Assembly (NCBI RefSeq): GCF_030433675.1
Contig: NZ_JAROCB010000003.1
Location: 124,001 to 188,000 of the forward strand
Direction of reading: 5' to 3'
Length of the DNA: 64,000 nucleotides
Origin: Leifsonia virtsii
Lineage (GTDB): Bacteria > Actinomycetota > Actinomycetes > Actinomycetales > Microbacteriaceae
The notes under the pieces were generated by a model. The model saw only the letters and a program-made list of their open reading frames with translations, did not search any database and had not been told where the DNA came from. Positions 15,778 through 24,058 of the stretch are shown piece by piece (the stretch's first letter is position 1; every line of letters starts with the position of its first letter). Made by a program: the position numbers and the translations under genes.

Positions 15778-16761
15778 ATGACGGACGAACGGAACGACGA
15801 GACCCTGGACGCCCTCGTGATCGGCGGAGGCGCGGCCGGCCTGAACGGCGCGCTGATGCTGGCCCGATCGAGGCGCACGGTCGTGGTGGTCGATGCGGGT
15901 GAGCCGCGCAACGCGCCCGCGGAGGCCGTGCACGGACTCCTGGCCCGCGACGGTACGCCGCCCGCCGAGCTGCTGCGCGCCGGCCGTGAGGAGGTGCACC
16001 GGTACGGCGGCCGCATCCTGAACGCCGAGGTCGCCGACGCCGTGCGCGAGCCGGACGGCTTCGCCGTCGCGCTGGCCGACGGCCGGACGCTGCGCGCCCG
16101 CCGCCTGCTGGTCGCGACCGGCGTGGTGGACGTGCTGCCCGACGTCCCGGGCCTCGCCCAGCACTGGGGCCACGACGTCGTGCACTGCCCCTACTGCCAC
16201 GGGTGGGAGGTGCGGGATCGCGCGATCGGCATCCTCGCGATCGGCGAGACCTCGATGCACCAGGCGCTGCTGTTCCGCCAGCTGTCCGACGACGTGGTCT
16301 ATTTCGAGAACGGCCACGCCCTCGGCGCCGAGTCGCGTGAGCGGCTGGCCGCCCTCGACGTGCCGGTGGTCGCAGACCGCGTGACAGGCGTCGAGTCGGC
16401 GGACGACCGCCTCGCCGGCGTGCGGCTGGAGGACGGCCGGATCGTCCCGCGCGAGGTCCTCGCCGTCGCGACGCGGTTGGAGGCCCGCGTCGTCGGGCTC
16501 GCCTCCCTGTCGCTGCCGCTGGAGGAGCTGCCGGGCGGGATGGGCATGACCATCCGCGCGGACGCCTTCGGCCGCACCGAGGTGCCCGGGGTGTGGGTGG
16601 CCGGCAACGCGTCGAACGCCACCGCGCAGGTGGGAGCCGCGGCGGCGGCCGGCGCGCTGGCCGGAGCGCAGCTGAACGCGGACCTCGCCACGGAGGACGC
16701 CGACCGCGCGGTCGAGCGGAGACGGCGGGCCGGCGCGCCGGCGACCGCACCCGTCGCCTAG
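15778..16761 (+). CDS. FAD-dependent oxidoreductase, thioredoxin-reductase-like
   Basis: 327-residue flavoprotein. The FAD-binding GGGAAG motif is at the N-terminus, and a redox-active CPYC (C137-C140) sits in HCPYCHGWEVR, the position of the thioredoxin reductase disulfide. The C-terminal VPGVWVAGNAS segment closes the FAD site. Proteins of this kind without an adjacent thioredoxin often reduce small disulfides or act in secondary metabolism. It is divergent from an Xre-cupin regulator that probably controls it. Its TAG stop overlaps the stop of the PrsW gene on the other strand. Confidence 0.9.
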   Translation: MTDERNDETLDALVIGGGAAGLNGALMLARSRRTVVVVDAGEPRNAPAEAVHGLLARDGTPPAELLRAGREEVHRYGGRILNAEVADAVREPDGFAVALADGRTLRARRLLVATGVVDVLPDVPGLAQHWGHDVVHCPYCHGWEVRDRAIGILAIGETSMHQALLFRQLSDDVVYFENGHALGAESRERLAALDVPVVADRVTGVESADDRLAGVRLEDGRIVPREVLAVATRLEARVVGLASLSLPLEELPGGMGMTIRADAFGRTEVPGVWVAGNASNATAQVGAAAAAGALAGAQLNADLATEDADRAVERRRRAGAPATAPVA

Positions 16762-17696
16762 ACGATCGGCTGCGCTGCCGCCCTGCCCCGCTCGGCCCGG
16801 CGGTAGTGCCGCAGTATCAGCCACAGCGTGAGGATGCCGGCCGCCGCGACCACGATCAGCACCACGATGTACAGGATGCCGGCGAGCGCGGTGACGGCGG
16901 ACGCGGTCTGGGCGGAGAGTCCGCCGAACGAGGTCAGCTCCGCCACCGCACGGCCGTTGGCGATGAGCGCGAGCACCGCGGCGACGTCGGTCGCCGAGTC
17001 CCACAGCGCGTGCAGCACCGCGACGCCGGCGTAGGTGAGCACGATCCAGAACGAGAACCGGAACCGGTCGCGCCCGCGGGCCGCGCCGAACAGCACGGCG
17101 CCGAGCACGGCCGTCCAGAGCACGTGCCCGACCGGCGCGAGGATCGCGCGCAGCACCTCGGTCTGGAGCAGCGACACGAGGTCGATCCCCTGGGTGGTGA
17201 TGGCGGCGTTGAACGCGTAGCCCGCCGACTCGAACGCCGCGAAGCCGGCGCCGACGGTCGCCCCGAGCAGGGCGCCCTGGGTCGCGGTCTTCGGCACGAC
17301 GCGCCAGCCGATGATGATCAGCAGGACGCCCTTCACCAGCTCCTCGATGAGGCCGACGAGCAGGTAGAGCCAGTAGCTCTGGTGCAGGTTGACCTCGAGC
17401 AGGGAGGCGCCGAGCACGCCGAAGATGCCGCCGACGAAGAACGCGAGCACCAGCTGCAGCGAGCTGATACTGCCGGTCACCCGCTCGATCGCGAACAGGA
17501 CGACGCAGAACGGCACGAGGAAGCTCCCGAGCAGGATCAGCGTCGGGATGAGGTTCGTGTTGCGGGTGACGGCGGTGACGACGATGGTCAGGATCCACAG
17601 GGCGAGCCCGGTGAGCAGCGTCTTCCACCACCAGCCGTGATGGTGATGGGGATGCGGCGGGGCGTCCGGACGATCGACCCAGGTCTCTGCTGCCAT
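16758..17696 (-). CDS. PrsW family intramembrane metalloprotease
   Basis: 312-residue membrane protein with a histidine-rich N-terminus (residues 15-20) and about eight helices. The PrsW/CAAX-protease motifs are present: E118-E119 with K122 (IEELVKG), E156 in FAAFESAGY, H191 in PVGHVLW, and H229/D233 in LHALWD. In Bacillus PrsW starts degradation of an anti-sigma factor; no such partner is adjacent here. The gene is convergent with the flavoprotein, the stop codons overlapping in CTAG (16758-16761). Confidence 0.9.
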   Translation of the reverse strand: MAAETWVDRPDAPPHPHHHHGWWWKTLLTGLALWILTIVVTAVTRNTNLIPTLILLGSFLVPFCVVLFAIERVTGSISSLQLVLAFFVGGIFGVLGASLLEVNLHQSYWLYLLVGLIEELVKGVLLIIIGWRVVPKTATQGALLGATVGAGFAAFESAGYAFNAAITTQGIDLVSLLQTEVLRAILAPVGHVLWTAVLGAVLFGAARGRDRFRFSFWIVLTYAGVAVLHALWDSATDVAAVLALIANGRAVAELTSFGGLSAQTASAVTALAGILYIVVLIVVAAAGILTLWLILRHYRRAERGRAAAQPIV

Positions 17697-17794
17697 GTGC
17701 GATCCCCTCGCTCGAGACGCCGGGCGGCGCCTGTTCTTCGGCACATCATCCCACCGGGCGGGCGCGGGACAAGCCCGCGCGCCGCCCGGTCGGC

Positions 17795-20700
17795 TCAGCC
17801 TCGGCGGGTGCGCCGCCGCAGGACGCCCGCGGAGAGGAGGATCACCCCACCGAGTGCGGCCAGCGCCGCCCACAGGGCGGCCCCGAGCACGTCGGACCCG
17901 GTCGAGGCCAGCCCAGTGCGGGGCGGATCGAGCACGGTCGCGCAGGCGGTCGACGTGTCGCCGCAGCCGCCGGTGCCGGTGGACGGCGTCCACGGGCCGG
18001 TCGGCGTCTCCACCGTCGCCCGGTTGACCGTGTCGACCGGGCTTACCAGCTTGGTGGTCACGACCATCGTGGCGGTCGCGCCGGCCGCGAGCGACGGGAG
18101 CGTCCAGTGCAGGCCGTCCGAGCCGGTGGTCGCCGACGGGGTGGCGCCGAGCACCTGCAGGCCGTCCGGCAGCAGGTCGCTGACCTTCACGTCCGTGGCG
18201 TCGATCGCCCCGTCGTTGGTGACGCGGATGGTGTAGACGATCGTGTCGCCCACGCTCGCGGTGGAGCGGTCCGCCTGCTTCGCGATGCTCAGGTGGCCGA
18301 TCAGGAACGTGTTCGTCACGGTCACGGTCGCCGCCGAGCCGGCGGGGACCGTCACGGTTCCGTCGGCGGGGCTGAGCGTCGTCGAGGTGGCGAGGCCCGC
18401 GTCCGTCTCCTCGACGGCGCAGGACGCCCCGGCCAGGATGCCATCGACCGTCGCCGTGTAGCCGTCGGCCTTCGACAGGGTCTGAGTGGCGTCCGCGCCC
18501 AGGTCGATCGGGGTGACGGCGCCGTCGATCAGCGCGGTGCAGGTGAGCTGCACGGTGAACGGGCCGTCGCCGAAGAGGGCCACGCCGGGGCCGACCCTCT
18601 TCTTGTCGATCGTCACCGAGCCGGTGTCGAAGGTGTTGGTGATGGTCACCGCGGCCGGTGTTCCGGAGGGGACGGTGACGCCCCCGGCCGGCGCGATGGC
18701 GACGGACGTCGCCCCGCCGGTCGCCGTCTCCGTGACGTCGCAGTGCGCGCCCTGGATCAGGCCGGTCACGGTCGCCTGGTAGCCGTTCGCCGCGTCGAGC
18801 ACGACCGCCCCGCCGTCCGGCAGCGGGATCGTGAGCGTCTGGCCGTCCTTCTGCCAGGTGCAGACGAGCTGGGCGGTGAACGGGCCGTCGCCGTAGCGCG
18901 CGGCACCCGCACCGGTGCGCACCTTGGAGATGGTGACGGAGCCGGACGAGAACGTGTTGGTCACATCCACGGTCACTGCCGCCACGGTGCCGTCGGCGTT
19001 GCCAGGGATGAGCACGGTCGGGGTGTCGACGGTGGTGCCGGTGGCCCCGCCGTTCCCCGTCTCGGCGACGGAGCACTCCGTGCCCGCCGGGAAGACCCCC
19101 GGCACGGTGACGGTCTGGCCGCCCACGATGCTCAGGTCACCGTCGAACAGGGTCTGCGAGCCGGTGTAGACGCACTGCACGTGGAGGGTGAAGGGCCCGT
19201 CGCCGTAGTCGCCCGCGGCGTCGCCGTCTACGGTCTTGGTGACCGCCAGCGTGCCCGCGGCGTAGTGGTTCGTGACGACGGCCGTATCATCGCCCGCGAG
19301 CCGGACGACGGCCTGAGGGCCGGTGACCTCCGCGGCCCCGTCGACGGCGATGCCGACGTGGTTGGGAGCCGCGGCCGCGCCGTCGGAGTCGGTCTCGGTG
19401 ACGGTGCACGCTGCGCCGATCGGCAGGCCCGTGATCGTGCGGCTCGCACCGTCGGCCAGCGTGAACGCGCTGTCGCCCGCCGCGAGCGGAACGGCCTGGC
19501 CGAGGGACGACTCGCAGACGACCGTGAACCCGAACGGACCGAACGCGCCGGTCGTCGCCGCGGTGTCGACGTGCTTGGTGACGGTCAGGGAGGTCACCTC
19601 GTAGTCGTTGACGATCGACACCTGCTGCGCCGACGGGACCGGCTGCGCCGGGTCGCCGGCGGCGATGGTGACCGACGACGGCGTGACCGTCCGCGACGAC
19701 TCGCCGTACGAGCCCGTGGGGCCGTGCTCGGTCGTCTCGCAGACCGCGCCCGTCGGGATGCCGTCGATCCGCGCGGTGTAGCCGCCCGCGGCCGACAGGG
19801 TCACGGACTTCTGCGCGCCGAGGTCGACGGCGACGCCGTCGATGGTGCACGAGACGTCCGCGACGAAGCTCGTCGGCGCGTACTGCTGCGCAGGACCGGT
19901 GACGGTCTTGGTGATCTGCAGCGGACCGCCGGTGAGGATGACTCCGGCCTTGATCGGCTCCTGCGGACCCGCCGGCTGCGACCCGGACGCGTAGGTCGGG
20001 TAGAAGCCGAACGAGTTCCAGGCGCGCACGCCGGTGACGGGCGCGCTGACCGGAGCCCGGCCGTCGCCCGCCGCGGTGGTCGGGACGTTGGTGGTGCTGT
20101 AGGTGACCTTCACCGAGGCGCCCGCCGGGAGGACGCCGCCCGGGGCCTTGCTGAAGTCGAAGACCAGCTTCACCGCGGTCACGTCGGCCGCCGCGATGGT
20201 CGATCCGACCGCCGACGACGGGCTCCACGAGCCGGCGGGGCAGGTGCCGCCAGGGGTGATCTCCTTCACGCACGGCGTCGCGGACGTCGTGACGAACCAG
20301 GCGAGCGCCGATCCCGAGACCTCGGCCGACGGGAGATAGGCGATGTCGCCGTTGAACCGCGGCGCGTACACCGACCCGCGGGAGGAGGGGTCGACCACGC
20401 CGACGTCGCCGTTGCGCGGGAAGACGTCGACGGCCGTGAGTGCCGTCGCGGCGACGTTGCCGCCGTTGACCATCTCGAGCTTCCAGGAGTCGGTGTGGCC
20501 GATGCCGCTGACGGCCGCGCACGGGTAGCGGTAGTAGCCGTCGGCGTCCGCGGTGCAGGGAACCGAGGCGTTGGCGACGTTCTGCGCCTCGCCGGTGTCG
20601 GAGCGCACGCCCTTGGAGGCCGTGAACGAGCCCTGCGAGAGGGTGGTCACCACGTTGCTGGTGGAGCAGACGCCGGCCGTCAGGGAGACGGCGCGGCCGT

Positions 20701-22315
20701 TGCCCGGGTTCAGCGCGGTGCAGCCTCCGGAGTCGAGGGTGCGGTCGGTCTTCACGCCGAACGTGTTGACCGCCGTGGTGGAAGGCGCGAGCCCCGGCTT
20801 GATCTGCAGCGCCAGGGTGATGCTGTAGGTCTCGCCCGGCGCGAGCGCGGAGCCGGCCGGCCAGGTGAAGCGGATCGTGCCGGAGGCCGCGTCGAAGCTG
20901 CGGGTCACCGCCGCAGGGTCGATGGGCAGTGTCCCGCCGGTCGACGTGCTGTAGGAGGGCACGTTGGTGGGCACGAACAGCAGCGAGCCGTTCGCCGTGA
21001 GGGTGTCGGTGACCACCGGGTTCGGCAGGATGCCCGTGCCGGTGTTCTTGAACCGGAGCGTCCAGTTCACTTCACGACCGGACGCGGCCTGACCCGGGCT
21101 GGTCTTCTCGACCGCCAGCGTCGCCGTTCCCGGCAGGACGGTGAAGGCGGCGGTGGCCCGGGCCTGGGTCGCCTTGACGGTGTTGTAGGACGCATCGGCG
21201 GTCACGGCGTCCGTGATCGTGCCTGCCGCCGTCTCCCCCGGCATCGGCGAGGCGACGACGGTCGAGGTCACCGGGCCGGAGCCGTCGCGCAGGGTCGACC
21301 GCAGCGACACGTTGAGCGTGACGTTGTTGCCGCTGCCGCTGGCGGCGAACGCGGTGCCGTCGGCCTTGGTGAAGGTGAACCGCAGACCGGTGACGTCGGC
21401 CGCCGCGATCCCGGCAGGCAGGGCGGCCGCGGTCATCGTCGTCGGCGTGCCCGTCGTCCACACCGCCTGGGCGCCGAGGCCGGTGCGCGCGTCGACCTGG
21501 ACGCGGTCTGCGCCCGTCGGCGGCGTCGGCTGGGTGAACGACTTCAGCGTGAACGCGTTCCAGAAGGTGGTGGCCGAGTCCTCGATGACCAGCACCTTCG
21601 GGGCGAGGGTGCCTGCCGAGCGGGCCTGCAGCGCGACCTGGATCGGGTCCTTCGGCGCCGCCTGCAGGGTGCTCGTCGGAGTGAACGTCTTGGCGGTGGT
21701 CACCTGCAGGTTGCCGTTGGCCAGCGTGACGGACGCACTGGTGGTGTCCTCGGCCATGGCCGTCGGGTACACGTCGTCGTGCAGGGTGCCGGTCGCCGTG
21801 TTGGTCAGCGTCTGGCCGTCGAAGGACTTCGCCACGGTGTCCGGCAGCTTCACCTGCACCTGGACGCTTCCGGTCGTGCCCGCGGCGAGGCCCGTGCTCG
21901 CCGGCGTGGTGTTGGGGACCGAGTCCTGGAAGGCGACCTTCACCGTGTTGCCCGTCACCGTCGCGGTGACGCTGCCCGCGCCGACGACGTTGGGCTGGCC
22001 CACGACGACGAGCGGCGCGGGGACCGGGTCGGTGATGGTGGCGTTCACACACCCGGTCGTGGTGGACGAGCACCCGTAGTTGATCGTGTAGAGGAACTGC
22101 TGGCCCGGCGCGATGTCGCTGACGTCGGCCGTCTTCGACAGGTTGAGCACACCGGAGCCGAGATCGTCCGCGCTGGCGGCCGGCACGCCGATGGCGAGGG
22201 AGCCGACCAGCGCGAGCACGACGCCGGTGGCGACGGCCGCAGAGGCGCGGAGAGTGGTGGACTTTCGGGCAGCGAGGCGCGTTCGGGCGCGCGCCAACAG
22301 GCGTCGGGTAAGCAC
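17795..22315 (-). CDS. Large LAxTG-anchored surface protein with DUF11 and DUF5979 repeats
   Basis: 1506-residue secreted protein. A long signal peptide runs to about residue 48 (ASADD). A DUF11-like beta-sandwich domain with a conserved cysteine pair follows, then further adhesin-like beta domains to about 790. Five DUF5979 repeats of about 105 residues each span roughly 790-1338, each starting with a TxSKxxxG or TVTKxV strand and containing a GDGPF turn. A final DUF11 domain lies at about 1340-1450. The C-terminus has LASTG (from residue 1469), a membrane helix and RRRTRRG, a sortase signal. It is probably a stalk or adhesin on the cell wall. No sortase is in the window. The GTG at 22315 has a GGGGGA ribosome binding site; an in-frame ATG at 22375 is less likely. 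Confidence 0.88.
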   Translation of the reverse strand: MLTRRLLARARTRLAARKSTTLRASAAVATGVVLALVGSLAIGVPAASADDLGSGVLNLSKTADVSDIAPGQQFLYTINYGCSSTTTGCVNATITDPVPAPLVVVGQPNVVGAGSVTATVTGNTVKVAFQDSVPNTTPASTGLAAGTTGSVQVQVKLPDTVAKSFDGQTLTNTATGTLHDDVYPTAMAEDTTSASVTLANGNLQVTTAKTFTPTSTLQAAPKDPIQVALQARSAGTLAPKVLVIEDSATTFWNAFTLKSFTQPTPPTGADRVQVDARTGLGAQAVWTTGTPTTMTAAALPAGIAAADVTGLRFTFTKADGTAFAASGSGNNVTLNVSLRSTLRDGSGPVTSTVVASPMPGETAAGTITDAVTADASYNTVKATQARATAAFTVLPGTATLAVEKTSPGQAASGREVNWTLRFKNTGTGILPNPVVTDTLTANGSLLFVPTNVPSYSTSTGGTLPIDPAAVTRSFDAASGTIRFTWPAGSALAPGETYSITLALQIKPGLAPSTTAVNTFGVKTDRTLDSGGCTALNPGNGRAVSLTAGVCSTSNVVTTLSQGSFTASKGVRSDTGEAQNVANASVPCTADADGYYRYPCAAVSGIGHTDSWKLEMVNGGNVAATALTAVDVFPRNGDVGVVDPSSRGSVYAPRFNGDIAYLPSAEVSGSALAWFVTTSATPCVKEITPGGTCPAGSWSPSSAVGSTIAAADVTAVKLVFDFSKAPGGVLPAGASVKVTYSTTNVPTTAAGDGRAPVSAPVTGVRAWNSFGFYPTYASGSQPAGPQEPIKAGVILTGGPLQITKTVTGPAQQYAPTSFVADVSCTIDGVAVDLGAQKSVTLSAAGGYTARIDGIPTGAVCETTEHGPTGSYGESSRTVTPSSVTIAAGDPAQPVPSAQQVSIVNDYEVTSLTVTKHVDTAATTGAFGPFGFTVVCESSLGQAVPLAAGDSAFTLADGASRTITGLPIGAACTVTETDSDGAAAAPNHVGIAVDGAAEVTGPQAVVRLAGDDTAVVTNHYAAGTLAVTKTVDGDAAGDYGDGPFTLHVQCVYTGSQTLFDGDLSIVGGQTVTVPGVFPAGTECSVAETGNGGATGTTVDTPTVLIPGNADGTVAAVTVDVTNTFSSGSVTISKVRTGAGAARYGDGPFTAQLVCTWQKDGQTLTIPLPDGGAVVLDAANGYQATVTGLIQGAHCDVTETATGGATSVAIAPAGGVTVPSGTPAAVTITNTFDTGSVTIDKKRVGPGVALFGDGPFTVQLTCTALIDGAVTPIDLGADATQTLSKADGYTATVDGILAGASCAVEETDAGLATSTTLSPADGTVTVPAGSAATVTVTNTFLIGHLSIAKQADRSTASVGDTIVYTIRVTNDGAIDATDVKVSDLLPDGLQVLGATPSATTGSDGLHWTLPSLAAGATATMVVTTKLVSPVDTVNRATVETPTGPWTPSTGTGGCGDTSTACATVLDPPRTGLASTGSDVLGAALWAALAALGGVILLSAGVLRRRTRRG

Positions 22316-22372
22316 GTGTCCCCCAAGGGCACAATTCGGGTGGTAACGGCCTGTCGCTCTCGGAAAGCGGCT

Positions 22373-22485
22373 CACCTGTATCGGGCAGGTGAAACGGCCG
22401 TTCTGTCCTTTCTAGCGGCTGATCGATGCCTTTGCATACAGTCGGCTGTGCCCCAGTTATGGGCACACTGGGACGAACGTCCCAG
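22373..22485. promoter_or_regulatory. Cluster of three hairpins upstream of the surface-protein gene
   Basis: Three inverted repeats occur in 113 bp: CACCTG/CAGGTG (22373-22391), TGTGCCC/GGGCACA (22447-22467), and CTGGGAC/GTCCCAG (22468-22485). The last two abut, and CCCAG (22452-22456) can instead pair with CTGGG (22468-22472), giving mutually exclusive folds. They lie between the TetR stop (22500) and the surface-protein start, so one may end TetR transcription and the others may control the surface protein. Confidence 0.5.
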
Positions 22486-22499
22486 ATGTGTACGACGCC

Positions 22500-23063
22500 T
22501 CAGGCGAGGGCACGGAAGCGGGCGACCCCGTCGGCGACGAGGGCGCGCAGGTCCAGCGGCTCGTCGGAGGTGGTCCAGCGCTCGAAGGCCAGCCGGAAGG
22601 CGGCGCCCGCGGCCTCCGCGGCGACCGCCGCCTCGCCGGGCTCCGCACCCCGGGCGACCAGCGCCCGTGCGGAGGCCGTGGCCAGGGTGGCCATCTTGAG
22701 CAGCTCACGCTCCTGCAGGCTGGGGTTCGCCGCGATCACGGCCGCGCGCCGGCGCGGGAAGGTCGGGTCGGGCTGGCTCTGCAGCGCTGCGGCCGCCGCA
22801 TCCATACCCGCTGCGACCGCGTCGAGCGGCGGGGCACCCTCCGGGGCGGCCTCGATCGCGGCAAGCACGACCCGCTGGAACTGCTCGGAGCCGGAGAAGA
22901 GCACCTCGCGCTTGTCGGCGAAGTGGCGGAAGAACGTGCGCTCGGTCACCCCTGCACGCTCGGCGATGTCGGCGACGGTCGTCTGCTCGTAGCCGGGGTC
23001 GAGGTAGAGCTCGAGCGCCGCCTGCGCCATGCGCCCGCGCGCGTCCGGCTCCCAACGTCCCAT
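22500..23063 (-). CDS. TetR family transcriptional regulator
   Basis: 187-residue regulator. The N-terminal helix-turn-helix reads TVADIAERAGVTERTFFRHFADK, followed by a helical effector domain. It is divergent from the SDR/epimerase at 23150, and repeated GACA...CTGACAT boxes in between are probable binding sites. The likely role is repression of that oxidoreductase. Confidence 0.92.
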   Translation of the reverse strand: MGRWEPDARGRMAQAALELYLDPGYEQTTVADIAERAGVTERTFFRHFADKREVLFSGSEQFQRVVLAAIEAAPEGAPPLDAVAAGMDAAAAALQSQPDPTFPRRRAAVIAANPSLQERELLKMATLATASARALVARGAEPGEAAVAAEAAGAAFRLAFERWTTSDEPLDLRALVADGVARFRALA

Positions 23064-23080
23064 ATGACGATCATAGTGAT

Positions 23081-23125
23081 GACAGAGTCTGACATGAGTG
23101 CTAGTCTGACGACAGTCTCTGACAT
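23081..23125. promoter_or_regulatory. Two 15-bp direct repeats, probable TetR binding sites
   Basis: GACAGAGTCTGACAT (23081-23095) and GACAGTCTCTGACAT (23111-23125) match at 13 of 15 positions and start 30 bp apart (about three helical turns). They lie between the divergent TetR and SDR genes. Confidence 0.6.
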
Positions 23126-23149
23126 CAACATCATTGAGAGGAGAACGCC

Positions 23150-24055
23150 ATGCGCGTCTTCATGACTGGGGCTTCGGGATGGATCGGCTCAGCCGTCGTG
23201 CCCGAACTGCTCGCCGCCGGGCACGAGGTGAGCGGCATCGCCCGCTCGGAGGACTCCGCCGCGCGCCTGCGCGCCGCAGGTGTCGCCCCCATCGCCGGCA
23301 GCCTCGACGACCTCGGCACGCTGCGGACCGCCGCGGAGGCGGCGGACGCGGTCATCCACCTCGGCTTCAAGCACGACTTCAGCGACTACGCCGCCTCCGG
23401 GCGCACCGAGCGTGCCGTCATGGAGACCTTCGGCGACGCCCTCGCCGGCACGGGCAAGCCGCTGCTGTTCGCCTCCGGCATCGCGATGGTCGCGCCGGGC
23501 CGACCGGCGACGGAGGAGGACGCCTCGCCCTTCACCGGCCCCGACGCTCCCCGCGGCGGTGCAGAGGCGCTCGCACTCGGATTCGCCGAGCGCGGCATCC
23601 AGCCGGTCGCGCTGCGGTTCGCGCCGACCGTGCACGGCGACGGCGACCACGGCTTCACGGCCGTGCTGGCCGAGACGGCACGGCGCACCGGCGTCGCCGG
23701 ATACGTGGGCGACGGCGCCAACCGATGGGCGGCCGTCCATCGCTCCGACGCCGGGCGCCTGGTGGCGAAGGCCCTCGAGAACCCGGGCGTCGCGAACATC
23801 GTCCACGCCGTCGGCGAGGAGGGCGTCGCGGCCCGCGACATCGCTGAGGCGATCGGCCGGGGCGCGGGCGTGCCCGCCGCCTCCATCGCATCGGAGGACG
23901 TCGAGGCGCACTTCGGCTGGATCGGCCGCTTCTTCTCGCTCGACATCCCCGCCTCCAGCACCCTCACCCAGGAGCGCTTCGACTGGCGGCCGACCGGCCC
24001 CACCCTCCTGGAGGACCTCGCCGCCGGCCACTACTTCGCCCGCGCCGCCGCCTGA
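23150..24055 (+). CDS. NAD-dependent epimerase/dehydratase family protein (extended SDR)
   Basis: 301-residue oxidoreductase. The N-terminal Rossmann motif is TGASGWIG, and an HLGFK segment follows the third strand. The length fits extended SDRs acting on sugar nucleotides or small carbonyls. The canonical YxxxK active site is not obvious, so it may be an atypical (NmrA-like) member. GAGAGGAG before the ATG at 23150 is a strong ribosome binding site. It is divergent from TetR and probably repressed by it. Confidence 0.88.
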   Translation: MRVFMTGASGWIGSAVVPELLAAGHEVSGIARSEDSAARLRAAGVAPIAGSLDDLGTLRTAAEAADAVIHLGFKHDFSDYAASGRTERAVMETFGDALAGTGKPLLFASGIAMVAPGRPATEEDASPFTGPDAPRGGAEALALGFAERGIQPVALRFAPTVHGDGDHGFTAVLAETARRTGVAGYVGDGANRWAAVHRSDAGRLVAKALENPGVANIVHAVGEEGVAARDIAEAIGRGAGVPAASIASEDVEAHFGWIGRFFSLDIPASSTLTQERFDWRPTGPTLLEDLAAGHYFARAAA

Positions 24056-24058
24056 CCC

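Noticed and set aside
18107-22699. Very long open frame antisense to the surface-protein gene
   Set aside because: Arises from GC-rich codon bias opposite a real gene; composition is arginine/glycine-rich without domains.
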